This document shows, one piece after another, positions 22,569-30,477 of a stretch of DNA of 34,190 nucleotides. Below the pieces are notes generated by a model, which did no database searches, had not been told where the DNA came from, and saw nothing but the letters and a program-made list of their open reading frames with translations. Made by a program: the position numbers and the translations under genes. The DNA is from Nocardioides sp. Lineage in GTDB: Bacteria > Actinomycetota > Actinomycetes > Propionibacteriales > Nocardioidaceae. Each line of letters opens with the position of its first letter. The stretch's first letter is position 1. The stretch covers positions 1 to 34,190 of the forward strand of contig JAICSC010000005.1 of the NCBI GenBank assembly GCA_025937085.1, written 5' to 3'.

Positions 22569-24728
22569 CTACCCGGAGCGGCCGCCGTCCGGCGCGTGTC
22601 CGCCTGTGGCATCGACCACTCCCATCCGTCGCGCCAGCGACGCGGCCAGATAGGTGGCGTACTCCGGGGTGACATGCTCCTTGTCGCGCAGCGTGATCAT
22701 GCCGCCGACGACGGACGGACACATCCCGCCATGGCAGAACCACCGCATCGCGCCCACGAACCGCACGCCCTGGTCCTGCGCCGCTGCCCGGAACGCCATC
22801 TGGACCCGGTGCGCCCCACCCCGCCGGTGGAAGAGACAGTCGCCGAGATCCACCCCACCGCGCGTCGACAGGCAGACGCCCGGTTCGCGCGGCAGCAGCG
22901 GTGTGTCACCGAGGACCACGACGTGCCCAGCGTCCGCCGACAGCTGCCGCAGCATCTCGCCGACCCCGGACCGGGTGGCCTCGAGGTACGCCGTGCGGTC
23001 GCTGTCGTGGAGTCCGATGCGGGTGCCGTCGGGCAGCTCGACCGGGGAGGCGCCGCGGGAGGAGACCACGACCCAGTCGGGGTGCAGGTCGGCGATGGTC
23101 GTCATCGCCCACTGCTTGAACGCCTGGCAGGCGTCCCACGCCCGACCGGTGGCGGTGTCGACCTGGTCGTACGACGAGACCGAGCAGCCGCTGTAGACCA
23201 GGGTGTAGACCCGGTACCCGTCGCGACGCCCGATCTCGTCGAGCGCCGGCGACCAGGCGCGGGCGTGGGAATCCCCGAACACCACGATGCTCCGGTGCGC
23301 CGAGGGGTCGCCGGCCGGGCACAGGCGCGTCGTACCGGTGCGATAGTCGCAGTCACCGAGCGGGGCGGTGTCCTTGCGGATCCCCAGCAGCGACGGGGTG
23401 AGCCGGCTCGGCACCGCCTGGTGCTCCTGGGCGGCCAGGACGGACGCCTCCACCAGCGCGACCTTCGGGTTGCCGCTGAGGTGGTCGCCCTTGAAGTCGC
23501 TGGTGGTGATGGCCGGGTTGTCCCCGCCGCCGCCGAGCTGCTGGTCGACGTAGCCGCGGCCGACACCGGCGACGCCGAGGACGAGCACCAGGGTCGCCGG
23601 GTAGAGGAGCAGCGCCCGGCTCGGGCGTCGCCAGGTGACTCCGCGGCGGAACGGCGTCTCCACCCAGCGGTAGGTCGCCGCGCTGAGGACGAAGGTGAGC
23701 ACCAGCAGCGCGACCAGCGTGAGATGGGGCAAGGGGCGGCGGTGCCAGTGGGCCTCCGCCAGCACCAGGACCGGCCAGTGCCAGAGGTACAGCGAGTACG
23801 ACCAGTCCCCGACGACCTGTGCCGGGCGCAGTGACAGGAGGCGCCGAACCGCTGAGGGGCCGCAGGCCCCGGAGACGATCAGCAGCGCGGCTCCCGCGAT
23901 CGGCAGGGCGATCGCGTAGCCCGGGACCTGGGTGTGGGCGGTGAAGGCGAGGACCGATACCGCGATCGCGGCCAGACCCACGAGCGACAACCCCTCGGTC
24001 GCGATGCGTGGGAGTGCCCAGGTACGTCGTGACAGCACCACCGCGACGGCGCTGCCCGCGCCGAGCTCCCAGGCCCGGGCGGCCGTCGAGAAGTAGGCGG
24101 CGGTCGGGTCGTGGTAGGTGAACCACACGGAGTAGGCGAGCGACGCGGTCGACAGCAGCACGATCGTGGCGAGGACGAGCCACCAGATGCGGGTGGACCG
24201 CCGCCGGTGTGCCAGCCAGACGCAGCCCAGCAGCACCAGTGGCCAGACCAGGTAGTACTGCTCCTCGACGGCCAGCGACCAGTAGTGCTGGAGCGGCGAC
24301 TGACCCTGACCCTGCGCGAAGTAGTCGGTCGCGACCGACGAGAAGCGGAGGTTGGCGGCGAAGAGCGACGCCCAGGTGGCGTCCTTGACCACCTCGAGGG
24401 CCCGGAGCAGCGGCAGTACCACCAGCGAGCCCACCACCGTGACGACCAGGATCACCGAGGCGGCGGGCAGGATCCGCCGGGCCCGCCGCGCGTAGAACCC
24501 GGCCAGCGAGATGTGCTGGTCGCGTTGTGCCTCGCGCAGCAGCAGCGTGGTGATCAGGAAGCCCGAGATGACGAAGAAGACGTCGACACCGACGTACCCG
24601 CCGGACAGGGTCGTGAACCCGGCATGGTCGACCATCACGATCCCGACCGCGAGCGCGCGCAGCCCCTGGATGTCGGGCCGGAAGCCGCCTACGCCGCGCG
24701 TCGGTGTGGCGGCCGTGGTGGACGACAT
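22569..24728 (-). CDS. OafA/YrhL-type membrane acyltransferase with C-terminal SGNH domain
   Basis: 719 residues. Residues 17-365 form an acyltransferase-3 domain with about ten membrane helices: RPDIQGLRALAV at 17-28, catalytic-type H35 in VDHAGF and FFVISGFLIT at 51-60. After a further membrane helix near 375-390 comes an extracytoplasmic SGNH domain with GDSHARAW (S487) and the closing DKEH near 688. The design moves an acyl group across the membrane and then onto, or off, a cell-surface glycan, as in OafA and peptidoglycan O-acetylases. It opens the surface island and is divergent from an EEP nuclease. GAGGGA lies upstream of ATG 24728. Confidence 0.94.
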   Translation of the reverse strand: MSSTTAATPTRGVGGFRPDIQGLRALAVGIVMVDHAGFTTLSGGYVGVDVFFVISGFLITTLLLREAQRDQHISLAGFYARRARRILPAASVILVVTVVGSLVVLPLLRALEVVKDATWASLFAANLRFSSVATDYFAQGQGQSPLQHYWSLAVEEQYYLVWPLVLLGCVWLAHRRRSTRIWWLVLATIVLLSTASLAYSVWFTYHDPTAAYFSTAARAWELGAGSAVAVVLSRRTWALPRIATEGLSLVGLAAIAVSVLAFTAHTQVPGYAIALPIAGAALLIVSGACGPSAVRRLLSLRPAQVVGDWSYSLYLWHWPVLVLAEAHWHRRPLPHLTLVALLVLTFVLSAATYRWVETPFRRGVTWRRPSRALLLYPATLVLVLGVAGVGRGYVDQQLGGGGDNPAITTSDFKGDHLSGNPKVALVEASVLAAQEHQAVPSRLTPSLLGIRKDTAPLGDCDYRTGTTRLCPAGDPSAHRSIVVFGDSHARAWSPALDEIGRRDGYRVYTLVYSGCSVSSYDQVDTATGRAWDACQAFKQWAMTTIADLHPDWVVVSSRGASPVELPDGTRIGLHDSDRTAYLEATRSGVGEMLRQLSADAGHVVVLGDTPLLPREPGVCLSTRGGVDLGDCLFHRRGGAHRVQMAFRAAAQDQGVRFVGAMRWFCHGGMCPSVVGGMITLRDKEHVTPEYATYLAASLARRMGVVDATGGHAPDGGRSG

Positions 24729-24845
24729 GGCGGGTTTTCCCTCGTGAGACTGTGGCGGACGGGCCACGGGTGGCACATGGTGTACGCCGACCACCCGCGA
24801 GCCGGGCACTCCCGGGAACGATGTGTCGCTCACCGGAGCCGCGGT

Positions 24846-24857
24846 TATCCTACTGAG
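24846..24857 (+). promoter_or_regulatory. Leaderless-type -10 element for the EEP nuclease gene
   Basis: TATCCT (24846-24851) is followed by six bases and ATG 24858, so +1 would fall on the A of the start codon. No Shine-Dalgarno sequence. The shared 129-bp divergent region 24729-24857 holds no gene. Confidence 0.55.
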
Positions 24858-25955
24858 ATGTCCGCCCCTCCCCCGAAACCGCGGCATCGCGAGTCGCGGC
24901 AGGCATGGGGGCCGTGGTGGCTCCCGGCGGTCGCCGTCGTCGTTCTCCTGACCGGCATGGGGGTGCTCCTCGGAACCGTGCGCGGCGACGGGACCGCAGG
25001 CCTGGGCCGGGTGGCGAATGCCGACGGCGGCACGACGGCACGTGGGGCCGATCGTCCGGCCGACACGGCCTCGGGACCGGCCACGAGGTCGAGCAAGGTC
25101 TCGCGCAGCAACCCCCGCCCGGCGCCGTACCACGTGGTCAGCGGTGCGGTGATCCGGCACAAGACGGCCGCTCAGCTGCGCGCCGAGCGGGCGCTGCTGA
25201 TCGCCTCCCGGTCGTTCTCGGTCACGATCGGGACGTTCAACGTGCTGGGCAGCAACCACACGGCTCGCGGGGGTGACCACCCTCGCTACCCGAGCGCAGG
25301 AGTCCGCTCGGTGGGTGCGGCGAACCTGATCCGCCGGCACGGGGTGGACGTGCTGGGCGCCCAGGAGCTCAAGCCCGACCAGCTCAACGCGCTGAAGCGG
25401 ATGACCGGGATGGCGGCCTGGCCGGACTTCGGCTTCGGGTCGCGCAACACCGACGACAACATCCTCTACGACCCCTCGAAGTTCGAGTTCGTCTCGGGCA
25501 CCAGCTTCTCGCTCCGGTTCATGAACGCCGTCCGGCCGCAGACGGTCCTGCTGCTGCGCGACCGGGCCACCGGTCGCGAGGCGTACTTCGTCAACATGCA
25601 TGCCTCCGCGGTGACCGCGCCGCGGTACGCCGCCTCCCGCAACGCCGGCCATCTGCTCGCTGCGGCCGAGATCAACAAGCTCAGGGCCGCGAACCCCGGG
25701 ATCCCGATCTTCCTCACCGGCGACATGAACGACCGGGCCGGCTTCTTCTGCCGGTTCGTGCCGCGCACCGGCATGGTGGCCGCGGTCGGTGGCAACGACA
25801 CGGGCGGCTGCCATCCCGCGCCGCATCTCGCCGTCGACTGGATCCTCGGCACCCCGGACGTGACGTTCTCGAACTACTGGGAGGACCGCAGTCCGATCGG
25901 GCGGGTCAGCGACCACTTCTTCGTCAGTGCGGTCGCCCACGTGCCCGGTCGCTGA
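24858..25955 (+). CDS. Membrane-anchored endonuclease/exonuclease/phosphatase (EEP) domain protein
   Basis: 365 residues. A basic, Pro-rich N-terminus and one membrane helix (about 19-40) make it a signal-anchored exported protein; a linker to about 115 leads to the EEP domain. Metal and catalytic motifs are present: TFNVLG near 125, LGAQEL near 170, NMHAS near 250, GDMND near 290, VDWILG and SDHFFV at the end. The family comprises metal-dependent phosphodiesterases (DNase I, sphingomyelinase, exonuclease III folds). Substrate unknown. The frame is open far upstream, but that part is antisense to the acyltransferase; the leaderless ATG 24858 is used. Confidence 0.9.
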   Translation: MSAPPPKPRHRESRQAWGPWWLPAVAVVVLLTGMGVLLGTVRGDGTAGLGRVANADGGTTARGADRPADTASGPATRSSKVSRSNPRPAPYHVVSGAVIRHKTAAQLRAERALLIASRSFSVTIGTFNVLGSNHTARGGDHPRYPSAGVRSVGAANLIRRHGVDVLGAQELKPDQLNALKRMTGMAAWPDFGFGSRNTDDNILYDPSKFEFVSGTSFSLRFMNAVRPQTVLLLRDRATGREAYFVNMHASAVTAPRYAASRNAGHLLAAAEINKLRAANPGIPIFLTGDMNDRAGFFCRFVPRTGMVAAVGGNDTGGCHPAPHLAVDWILGTPDVTFSNYWEDRSPIGRVSDHFFVSAVAHVPGR

Positions 25956-26005
25956 GCAGCAGGTGGAAATCGGTGGATGCAGGCTGAGCTCCCGAGCCCG
26001 GTCGA

Positions 26006-26025
26006 GAACTACAGATCTGTAGTTC
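26006..26025. promoter_or_regulatory. 20-bp perfect palindrome, candidate operator
   Basis: GAACTACAGATCTGTAGTTC reads the same on both strands, with no loop. It sits 11 bp upstream of the putative -35 of the EEP-PLD gene. Half-site GAACTACAGA suggests a dimeric regulator. It differs from the LexA box (4-nt spacer) and the BlaI/CopY TACA-N2-TGTA box (2-nt spacer; here 4). Confidence 0.6.
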
Positions 26026-26036
26026 ATCGGAACCGG

Positions 26037-26065
26037 TTGCCGCCCCCCAGTGTGACTGGTGTGAT
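26037..26065 (+). promoter_or_regulatory. Promoter for the EEP-PLD fusion gene
   Basis: TTGCCG (26037-26042), 17-nt spacer, TGTGAT (26060-26065). A start near 26072 would leave a leader of about 36 nt that contains the AGGAG used at ATG 26108. Confidence 0.5.
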
Positions 26066-26107
26066 TGCTGGGAATTGACCCCCCGTCACGTCCAGGAGCG
26101 CCCCGTC

Positions 26108-27553
26108 ATGCAGCCACCCCTCGCCCGACCGCACCCACGCCGTTGGGCCCTGGGGTCGGGGGCGGCCGGCGTCGGCCTCACGGCTCTCGCGCTGCTGGTC
26201 ACGAGCACCGCCCCGTCGGACGCGACTCACCCGCAGGACGAGGTGGCCTCCGTGGTGTCGGCCCACGTGCCGAACGCCAAGAAGACCTCCGGAGCCGGGG
26301 TGGACACCATCCGCATCACACAGGCCAACCTCAAGTCCGGCGAACGAGCCGACCGGTTCCAGTCGGACGTCTCGACCGTGCTGTCCGGCCATCCCGACTT
26401 CATCACCTACAACGAGGTGCCGTTCCGGCAGGACACCGTGCTGGCACCGCCCCCGGGCTACGCCATGTGGCGCACCTCCGGGCAGTACCAAGGTGAGACA
26501 CCGGTGGCCTGGCGAGCCGACGAGTGGGTCGCCATCGCCCACGGCACCCAGCGGCTCAGCAACCGCAAGGGCCGCCTGAAGTGGCAGCACGTCGATTGGG
26601 GCATCCGGTACGCCAACTGGGTGACGCTGCGCAGCCTCGACGGCAGGACGGTCTCGGTCATCTCCGCCCACCTGGCACCGGTCATCTCGATCACGGAGGG
26701 CCTGCAGCCCCGGGAGGTGCGACACCTCGGCAACCTGGTGGACACGCTGGCCGCGGCCGGCCCCGTCCTGGTCGGCGGCGACTTCAACATGCCGTACGAC
26801 GGCAGCAGCTATCTGCGGTCCCTGTTCGACACCTTCCAGATGGTCCCCAGCTACGACGCCCTGGGCGCTCACTTCGCGACCGGCGACCACCACGGGGCGA
26901 CCATCGACTACCTGTTCCTCCGCCAGGACCCGCTGGCCCCCGTGCTCACCTTCACCTCCCAGCACGCCACCGAGCTGTACTCCGACCACGACGCCGTGAC
27001 CGCCGACCTGACCTGGAACACGGCCGCCCCCGGTAGCGCCTACCGGGTCGTGCCCGGCATCGTGGTCAGCCACCCCAACGGCACGCACCGCGATCGGCGG
27101 GTCGTGCTGCGAACCATGATCCAGGCGATCGACCACGCGCCGGAAGGCGCGGCCGTGCACCTGACCACGACGAAGCTGACCACACCGGCCATGGTCCGGG
27201 CCCTGAACCGGGCCTTCCAGCGCGGCGTCCACGTGCAACTGATCATCCGCGCCCGCACGCTGTCCCCGGCCGCCAAGCACTTCCGTCACCTGCTCGGTCA
27301 CCGCAAGCACGCGTCGTCGTTCGCCATCGGTTGCCGCAGCCACTGCCGCGCCATGGTCAAGCGGCGCCACCTGGCCGCCACCGAGCTGCTGGTCAGCGCC
27401 GTGGCGACGACCCCGGCTGTCTGGATCCACTCCGACCGCGGGTTGACGGTGAAGGCCAACCGTCACCTGACCACCGCGGTCGTGACCGCCCGCCAGGGCG
27501 CCTACGACCGCGCGTTCCGGCGCTTCTTCCGCCTGGCCGACCGGCCGATCTGA
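26108..27553 (+). CDS. Secreted EEP-fold protein fused to a degenerate PLD-like domain
   Basis: 481 residues. A signal peptide or anchor (Arg-rich start, hydrophobic 15-36) precedes an EEP domain with TQANLKSG, TYNEVPF, SAHLAP, GGDFNMPYD, TIDYLFL and YSDHDAV. Residues 317-481 align in order with the N-terminal half of the PLD protein at 30478-31863, including a Cys pair (C409, C413, like its CVHSC), but the HxK motif is replaced by MVKRRH and GSMNLT by SDRGLT. The PLD part therefore looks inactive and may bind substrate. ATG 26108 has AGGAG 9 nt upstream. The 3' end overlaps the convergent sulfotransferase by 52 bp. Confidence 0.87.
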   Translation: MQPPLARPHPRRWALGSGAAGVGLTALALLVTSTAPSDATHPQDEVASVVSAHVPNAKKTSGAGVDTIRITQANLKSGERADRFQSDVSTVLSGHPDFITYNEVPFRQDTVLAPPPGYAMWRTSGQYQGETPVAWRADEWVAIAHGTQRLSNRKGRLKWQHVDWGIRYANWVTLRSLDGRTVSVISAHLAPVISITEGLQPREVRHLGNLVDTLAAAGPVLVGGDFNMPYDGSSYLRSLFDTFQMVPSYDALGAHFATGDHHGATIDYLFLRQDPLAPVLTFTSQHATELYSDHDAVTADLTWNTAAPGSAYRVVPGIVVSHPNGTHRDRRVVLRTMIQAIDHAPEGAAVHLTTTKLTTPAMVRALNRAFQRGVHVQLIIRARTLSPAAKHFRHLLGHRKHASSFAIGCRSHCRAMVKRRHLAATELLVSAVATTPAVWIHSDRGLTVKANRHLTTAVVTARQGAYDRAFRRFFRLADRPI

Positions 27554-28605
27554 AACCACGCGCGAGGCTGCGCGGGCTCGGCCGTGCGGGCGCGGCCGTG
27601 CTCGGCGCGGACGTCGGCCAGCAGCGTCGCCACCAGCTCCACCGCGACCTGGGCGACCTCACGGTCGGTCACGGTGTCCGGCGTACGTCGGTCCGGGAGC
27701 TCGTCGGGTACCAGCAGGTGTGAGAGGTCGCCGCGCACGTCGAAGCCCCGCCTGCGCACGAAGGCGACAGCGCGCGCCGACCGCCGGCGACAGTCCTGGA
27801 CCTGCTCGGGAAGCGGCCAGTACTTCTCGCCACCACGCGGCACGAGCCGCTCGTCTGCCAGGAACGTCCGGATCCAGACCCCGCGGTCGAAGGCGCGGTC
27901 GAAGCCGACCAGGTGCCGGTTGACCCGACGCAGCGTCTCGGCCTCGACGACGCCCATCGAGACGTTGGGGAAGCTGTCGCGGGTGTCGTAGAGCACCGGG
28001 TCGACGCCGATCGTCTCGGCAAACGTCGTCCACAGCTGGTGGCGCGGCGCCGCGGTGTCGACGGGAAGCACGTGGATCCGTTCCGCCGGCACGGCTTCGA
28101 CCCATCGTCGTAGCACCAGCCGGAGGTCCAGGGCGCGCCAGTTCCAGACCACGGTCGGGCGCTTGGACACCCGGGTGGAGTACTCCGACATCGGGATCGT
28201 GCTCTTGTTCTTCAGGCTCTCCTGCCAGCTGGCGGTGAAGAGGTCCAACGCGTTGCGTGCGGTGACGATCACGTGCACCTCCGCCGGAGCCAGGTCCTCG
28301 ACCAACCGTCGGGCCTGGTCGCCCGAGGCGGAGGCCAAGAACTCGTGGCTCACCAGGCCGGTCCCCGATGCCTCGCGCAGCTCGGCCCGGATCCGGTCCC
28401 ACGCCGTCCGCTGCGCCCGAGGGAGGGTGTCGATGTGGGGACCCTGACGGATGATTCGGCTGGCCCAGAGGTGGTCCCGCCTCTCACGGCCGGGCAGGAC
28501 GACGCCGTCGCGCTTCAGCTGCGGACGCGACGACCACGCGATGGTCTGCAGGTATGACGTCCCGGTCTTGGGCAGGCCGATGTGGAGGTAGACCCGCTCG
28601 ACCAT
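27502..28605 (-). CDS. Sulfotransferase family protein
   Basis: 367 residues. LHIGLPKTGTSYLQ at 7-20 is the 5'-phosphosulfate loop of PAPS-dependent sulfotransferases (K13), and VHVIVTARNALDLFTASWQE near 110-129 carries the 3'-phosphate-binding Arg and the following Ser region. The domain ends near 340; the basic tail RRKKRRNARS is encoded opposite the EEP-PLD gene. Bacterial members sulfate surface glycans or lipids. ATG 28605 shares its A with the stop of the preceding DUF6752 gene (TGATG), so translation is coupled. Last gene of the PLD operon. Confidence 0.9.
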   Translation of the reverse strand: MVERVYLHIGLPKTGTSYLQTIAWSSRPQLKRDGVVLPGRERRDHLWASRIIRQGPHIDTLPRAQRTAWDRIRAELREASGTGLVSHEFLASASGDQARRLVEDLAPAEVHVIVTARNALDLFTASWQESLKNKSTIPMSEYSTRVSKRPTVVWNWRALDLRLVLRRWVEAVPAERIHVLPVDTAAPRHQLWTTFAETIGVDPVLYDTRDSFPNVSMGVVEAETLRRVNRHLVGFDRAFDRGVWIRTFLADERLVPRGGEKYWPLPEQVQDCRRRSARAVAFVRRRGFDVRGDLSHLLVPDELPDRRTPDTVTDREVAQVAVELVATLLADVRAEHGRARTAEPAQPRAWFQIGRSARRKKRRNARS

Positions 28606-28829
28606 CAGAGGCTCTCGTTGAACTTCTCGATCGCCGCCTCGATCTTGTCCTGGTCGCGCGACGACAACGGGACCACCAGCTCGGTCACCACGTCGACGAT
28701 CTCGGCCAACCGCAGGTTGTGCCGTCGCAGCTCGAGCACGTCCGCCTCCAGGTCCGCGACCCGTCGGGGCAGGTCGCGACGCGCGCGCCCGCGCTTGACG
28801 ATCTCCTTCAGTCCCACTGCTTCTCTCAC
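28605..28829 (-). CDS. DUF6752-like coiled-coil small protein
   Basis: 74 residues. A basic start is followed by a coiled-coil helix, LPRRVADLEADVLELRRHN, then LRLAEIVDVVTELVVPL and a charged helical end. I recall this pattern as DUF6752, found beside surface-polysaccharide genes in Nocardioidaceae; its function is unknown. GTG 28829 is chosen because GGAG lies about 6 nt upstream; GTG 28817 is an alternative. The start codon sits inside the last unit of a 15-17 bp imperfect repeat. Likely a partner or scaffold for the sulfotransferase (inference). Confidence 0.72.
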   Translation of the reverse strand: MREAVGLKEIVKRGRARRDLPRRVADLEADVLELRRHNLRLAEIVDVVTELVVPLSSRDQDKIEAAIEKFNESL

Positions 28830-28877
28830 TCGTCTCTCCGGCCTACTCGTCTCGGGCCTACCGGTCTCAGGCCCACT
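28828..28877 (-). repeat. 15-17 bp imperfect tandem repeat at the LicD-MT/DUF6752 junction
   Basis: Plus-strand ACTCGTCTC/ACCGGTCTC occurs at 28828, 28845 and 28860, each followed by a GGCCTAC/GGCCCAC element. The LicD-MT stop (28867-28869) lies in the first minus-strand unit and the DUF6752 GTG in the last. Middle units have GTAG where the last has GTGAG. Confidence 0.65.
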
Positions 28878-30417
28878 GGGCGACCAACCGGCCGACCGCC
28901 ATGGCTCGGTCGGGCGACACCTCCGCTTCCCGCTCCTCCAGCTCCTCGGTCCGGACGACCCGCCCGCCGTGCCGCTCGAGCCGGCGCTGCATCTGGGCGA
29001 GGTCGACCGGCAGCAGCCGGGCCGGGGAGGCGCCGCCACCGGTCCAGACTTCCAGGTACAGACGCCCCCCGTCACGCAGGGCCAGCGACGCGAACCGCGC
29101 CAGCGACTCTCGCCCGTAGCCGTTGGTGGCGTCGGCGACATGCTGGGCGAGCATCGCGCGAGGCGCCGGCGCGTGGGCCAGTCGCGCTCCCTCCCCCAGC
29201 ACCGAGCGCAGATCGGTCAGGTTCAGCTGCCTGACGCCGAGCGTCAACCCCCGTTCGGCGGCGGCCGAGGCGGCCCCGTCGAGCGAGCCAGGCACGTAGT
29301 CGTACGCCGTCACGGACCGGCCCTGGCGCGCCAGCCACAGCGCGTCGCGGCCACGCCCGGCGCCGACGTCGAGGACCTGCGTCTCGGAAGACTCCTCCTC
29401 GTGGAGGAGCTGGGCCAACGCCGAAACGCCCTTGGGGGGCGGCTGTCCCCGGAACCGACTGAAGGCGCGCTGCCAGTCCCGGCGGAAGGCCGACCCTCCG
29501 CGGAACCAGCCGTTGAGCTGGTCGACGGTGTGCCGCGGGGTCCGGAAGCGGAATGCCGGGTCGGGCACCCGCCAGGCGTCGCCGTAGCAGGCCCTCAGGA
29601 GCTCTTCGGGTCGGGCCGGCGCCGGGAACTCCCGACCGCTCAGCGTCACCGTCGAACGAGGGCGGATCCACTCCGGCCGGAAGTCCTCGCCGACCTCACC
29701 CATGAGGTAGAGCCGTCCGCTGTCCATGAAGCCGCCGAAGACGTCGAGCCCGCGGCGGGTGCCGTCGTCCTCCACGAGATCCACCCGGAAGGCGGCCCCG
29801 CTGTACCGGTAGGTGTGCAGCCCCTCGCGGCGCAGCAGCCGTTGCAGCTGGAACGACTCCAGGATGACGTCGCACGGGTGTTGGTGGCGGCTGACGTAGC
29901 CGAGGTCCGCATCGGAGTCGTGGCCCAGGAAGTCACCCTCACGCACGGCCCCCAGGAGGGTGCCGTAGGCCAGGAAGGGTTCAACGCCGGCGCGTTCCAG
30001 ACCTGCCAGCACGATGGAGATGGCGTCGAGCAGGGGCCGCATGTCCCGCTGGGAACGTCCTTCGAAGGTGGCGGTCATCTTCCCGGACTTGTCCATGCCC
30101 AGCGGGGCCCCGGCCGCGTTGACGACCGAGATCCGGCGATCCGCGGAGCCGAACCGCAGCTCGGAGTCGTACAGCACGCGTCCGGCCACGTGCGTGCGAA
30201 CCGTCACCGTCGTCGAGCCGTCGAGGTACTGGCGCAGCGGCCTCGGCCACCCGAAGCGACGCCACGGAAGGAACGGCAGGTCGGCATCCCGGCCCGTCCA
30301 GAAGGACCACACCCGCTGCCCGTCGAACAGCACGTCGAGCGGCTCGTTGCCGATCGCCCAGAGCAGCATCCCCTTCTCGTCGACGGACCGGACCCGCACC
30401 TTCGCCCACCTCGTCAC
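28867..30417 (-). CDS. LicD/fukutin-type nucleotidyltransferase-fold protein fused to a SAM methyltransferase
   Basis: 516 residues in three parts: a beta-rich N-terminal domain (1-125); a LicD-like domain with GTLLGAVREGDFLGHDSDADL at 152-172 (D167, D169, D171 as metal ligands); and a class I methyltransferase beginning VLDVGAGRGRDALWLA near 348-363. LicD proteins transfer phosphocholine-like groups to surface glycans; methylation of the product or of a glycan is an inference from the fusion. Start GTG 30417 is the last start codon of the upstream 11-nt ladder, and MTRW echoes the ladder peptide MTGW. GTG 30399, preceded by GAGG, is an alternative. Confidence 0.82.
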   Translation of the reverse strand: MTRWAKVRVRSVDEKGMLLWAIGNEPLDVLFDGQRVWSFWTGRDADLPFLPWRRFGWPRPLRQYLDGSTTVTVRTHVAGRVLYDSELRFGSADRRISVVNAAGAPLGMDKSGKMTATFEGRSQRDMRPLLDAISIVLAGLERAGVEPFLAYGTLLGAVREGDFLGHDSDADLGYVSRHQHPCDVILESFQLQRLLRREGLHTYRYSGAAFRVDLVEDDGTRRGLDVFGGFMDSGRLYLMGEVGEDFRPEWIRPRSTVTLSGREFPAPARPEELLRACYGDAWRVPDPAFRFRTPRHTVDQLNGWFRGGSAFRRDWQRAFSRFRGQPPPKGVSALAQLLHEEESSETQVLDVGAGRGRDALWLARQGRSVTAYDYVPGSLDGAASAAAERGLTLGVRQLNLTDLRSVLGEGARLAHAPAPRAMLAQHVADATNGYGRESLARFASLALRDGGRLYLEVWTGGGASPARLLPVDLAQMQRRLERHGGRVVRTEELEEREAEVSPDRAMAVGRLVAQWA

Positions 30418-30476
30418 CAGCCCGTCACCAAGCCCGTCACCAGCCCGTCACCAGCCCGTCACCAGCCCGTCACCAG
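30410..30476 (-). repeat. 11-bp tandem array forming a second start/stop ladder
   Basis: Six units, plus-strand CCCGTCACCAG (the fifth on the minus strand has one extra base). Minus-strand GTGA occurs with first bases at 30473, 30462, 30451, 30440, 30428 and 30417. Each GTG reads GTG ACG GGC TGG TGA into the next; from 30440 the 12-nt unit makes an eight-codon frame that still ends at the 30417 junction. The last GTG is the start of the LicD-MT gene. The first lies 4 nt after the PLD stop. Confidence 0.9.
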
Positions 30477-30477
30477 C

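Noticed and set aside
26006-26025. LexA (SOS) or BlaI/CopY operator
   Set aside because: The GAAC...GTTC arms are 12 nt apart rather than 4, and TACA...TGTA are 4 nt apart rather than 2.
22569-26027. 1152-residue minus-strand ORF containing the acyltransferase
   Set aside because: The part upstream of ATG 24728 is antisense to the EEP nuclease gene and of low-complexity Arg/Gly/Val composition; the true N-terminus begins at 24728.
26022-26043. PhoP (Pho box) direct repeats upstream of EEP-PLD
   Set aside because: Only one GTTCATCGG unit fits; adjacent 11-nt positions do not repeat it.
30410-30476. Possible CRISPR array
   Set aside because: Units are 11 bp with no spacers and no cas genes are present; it is a simple tandem repeat.
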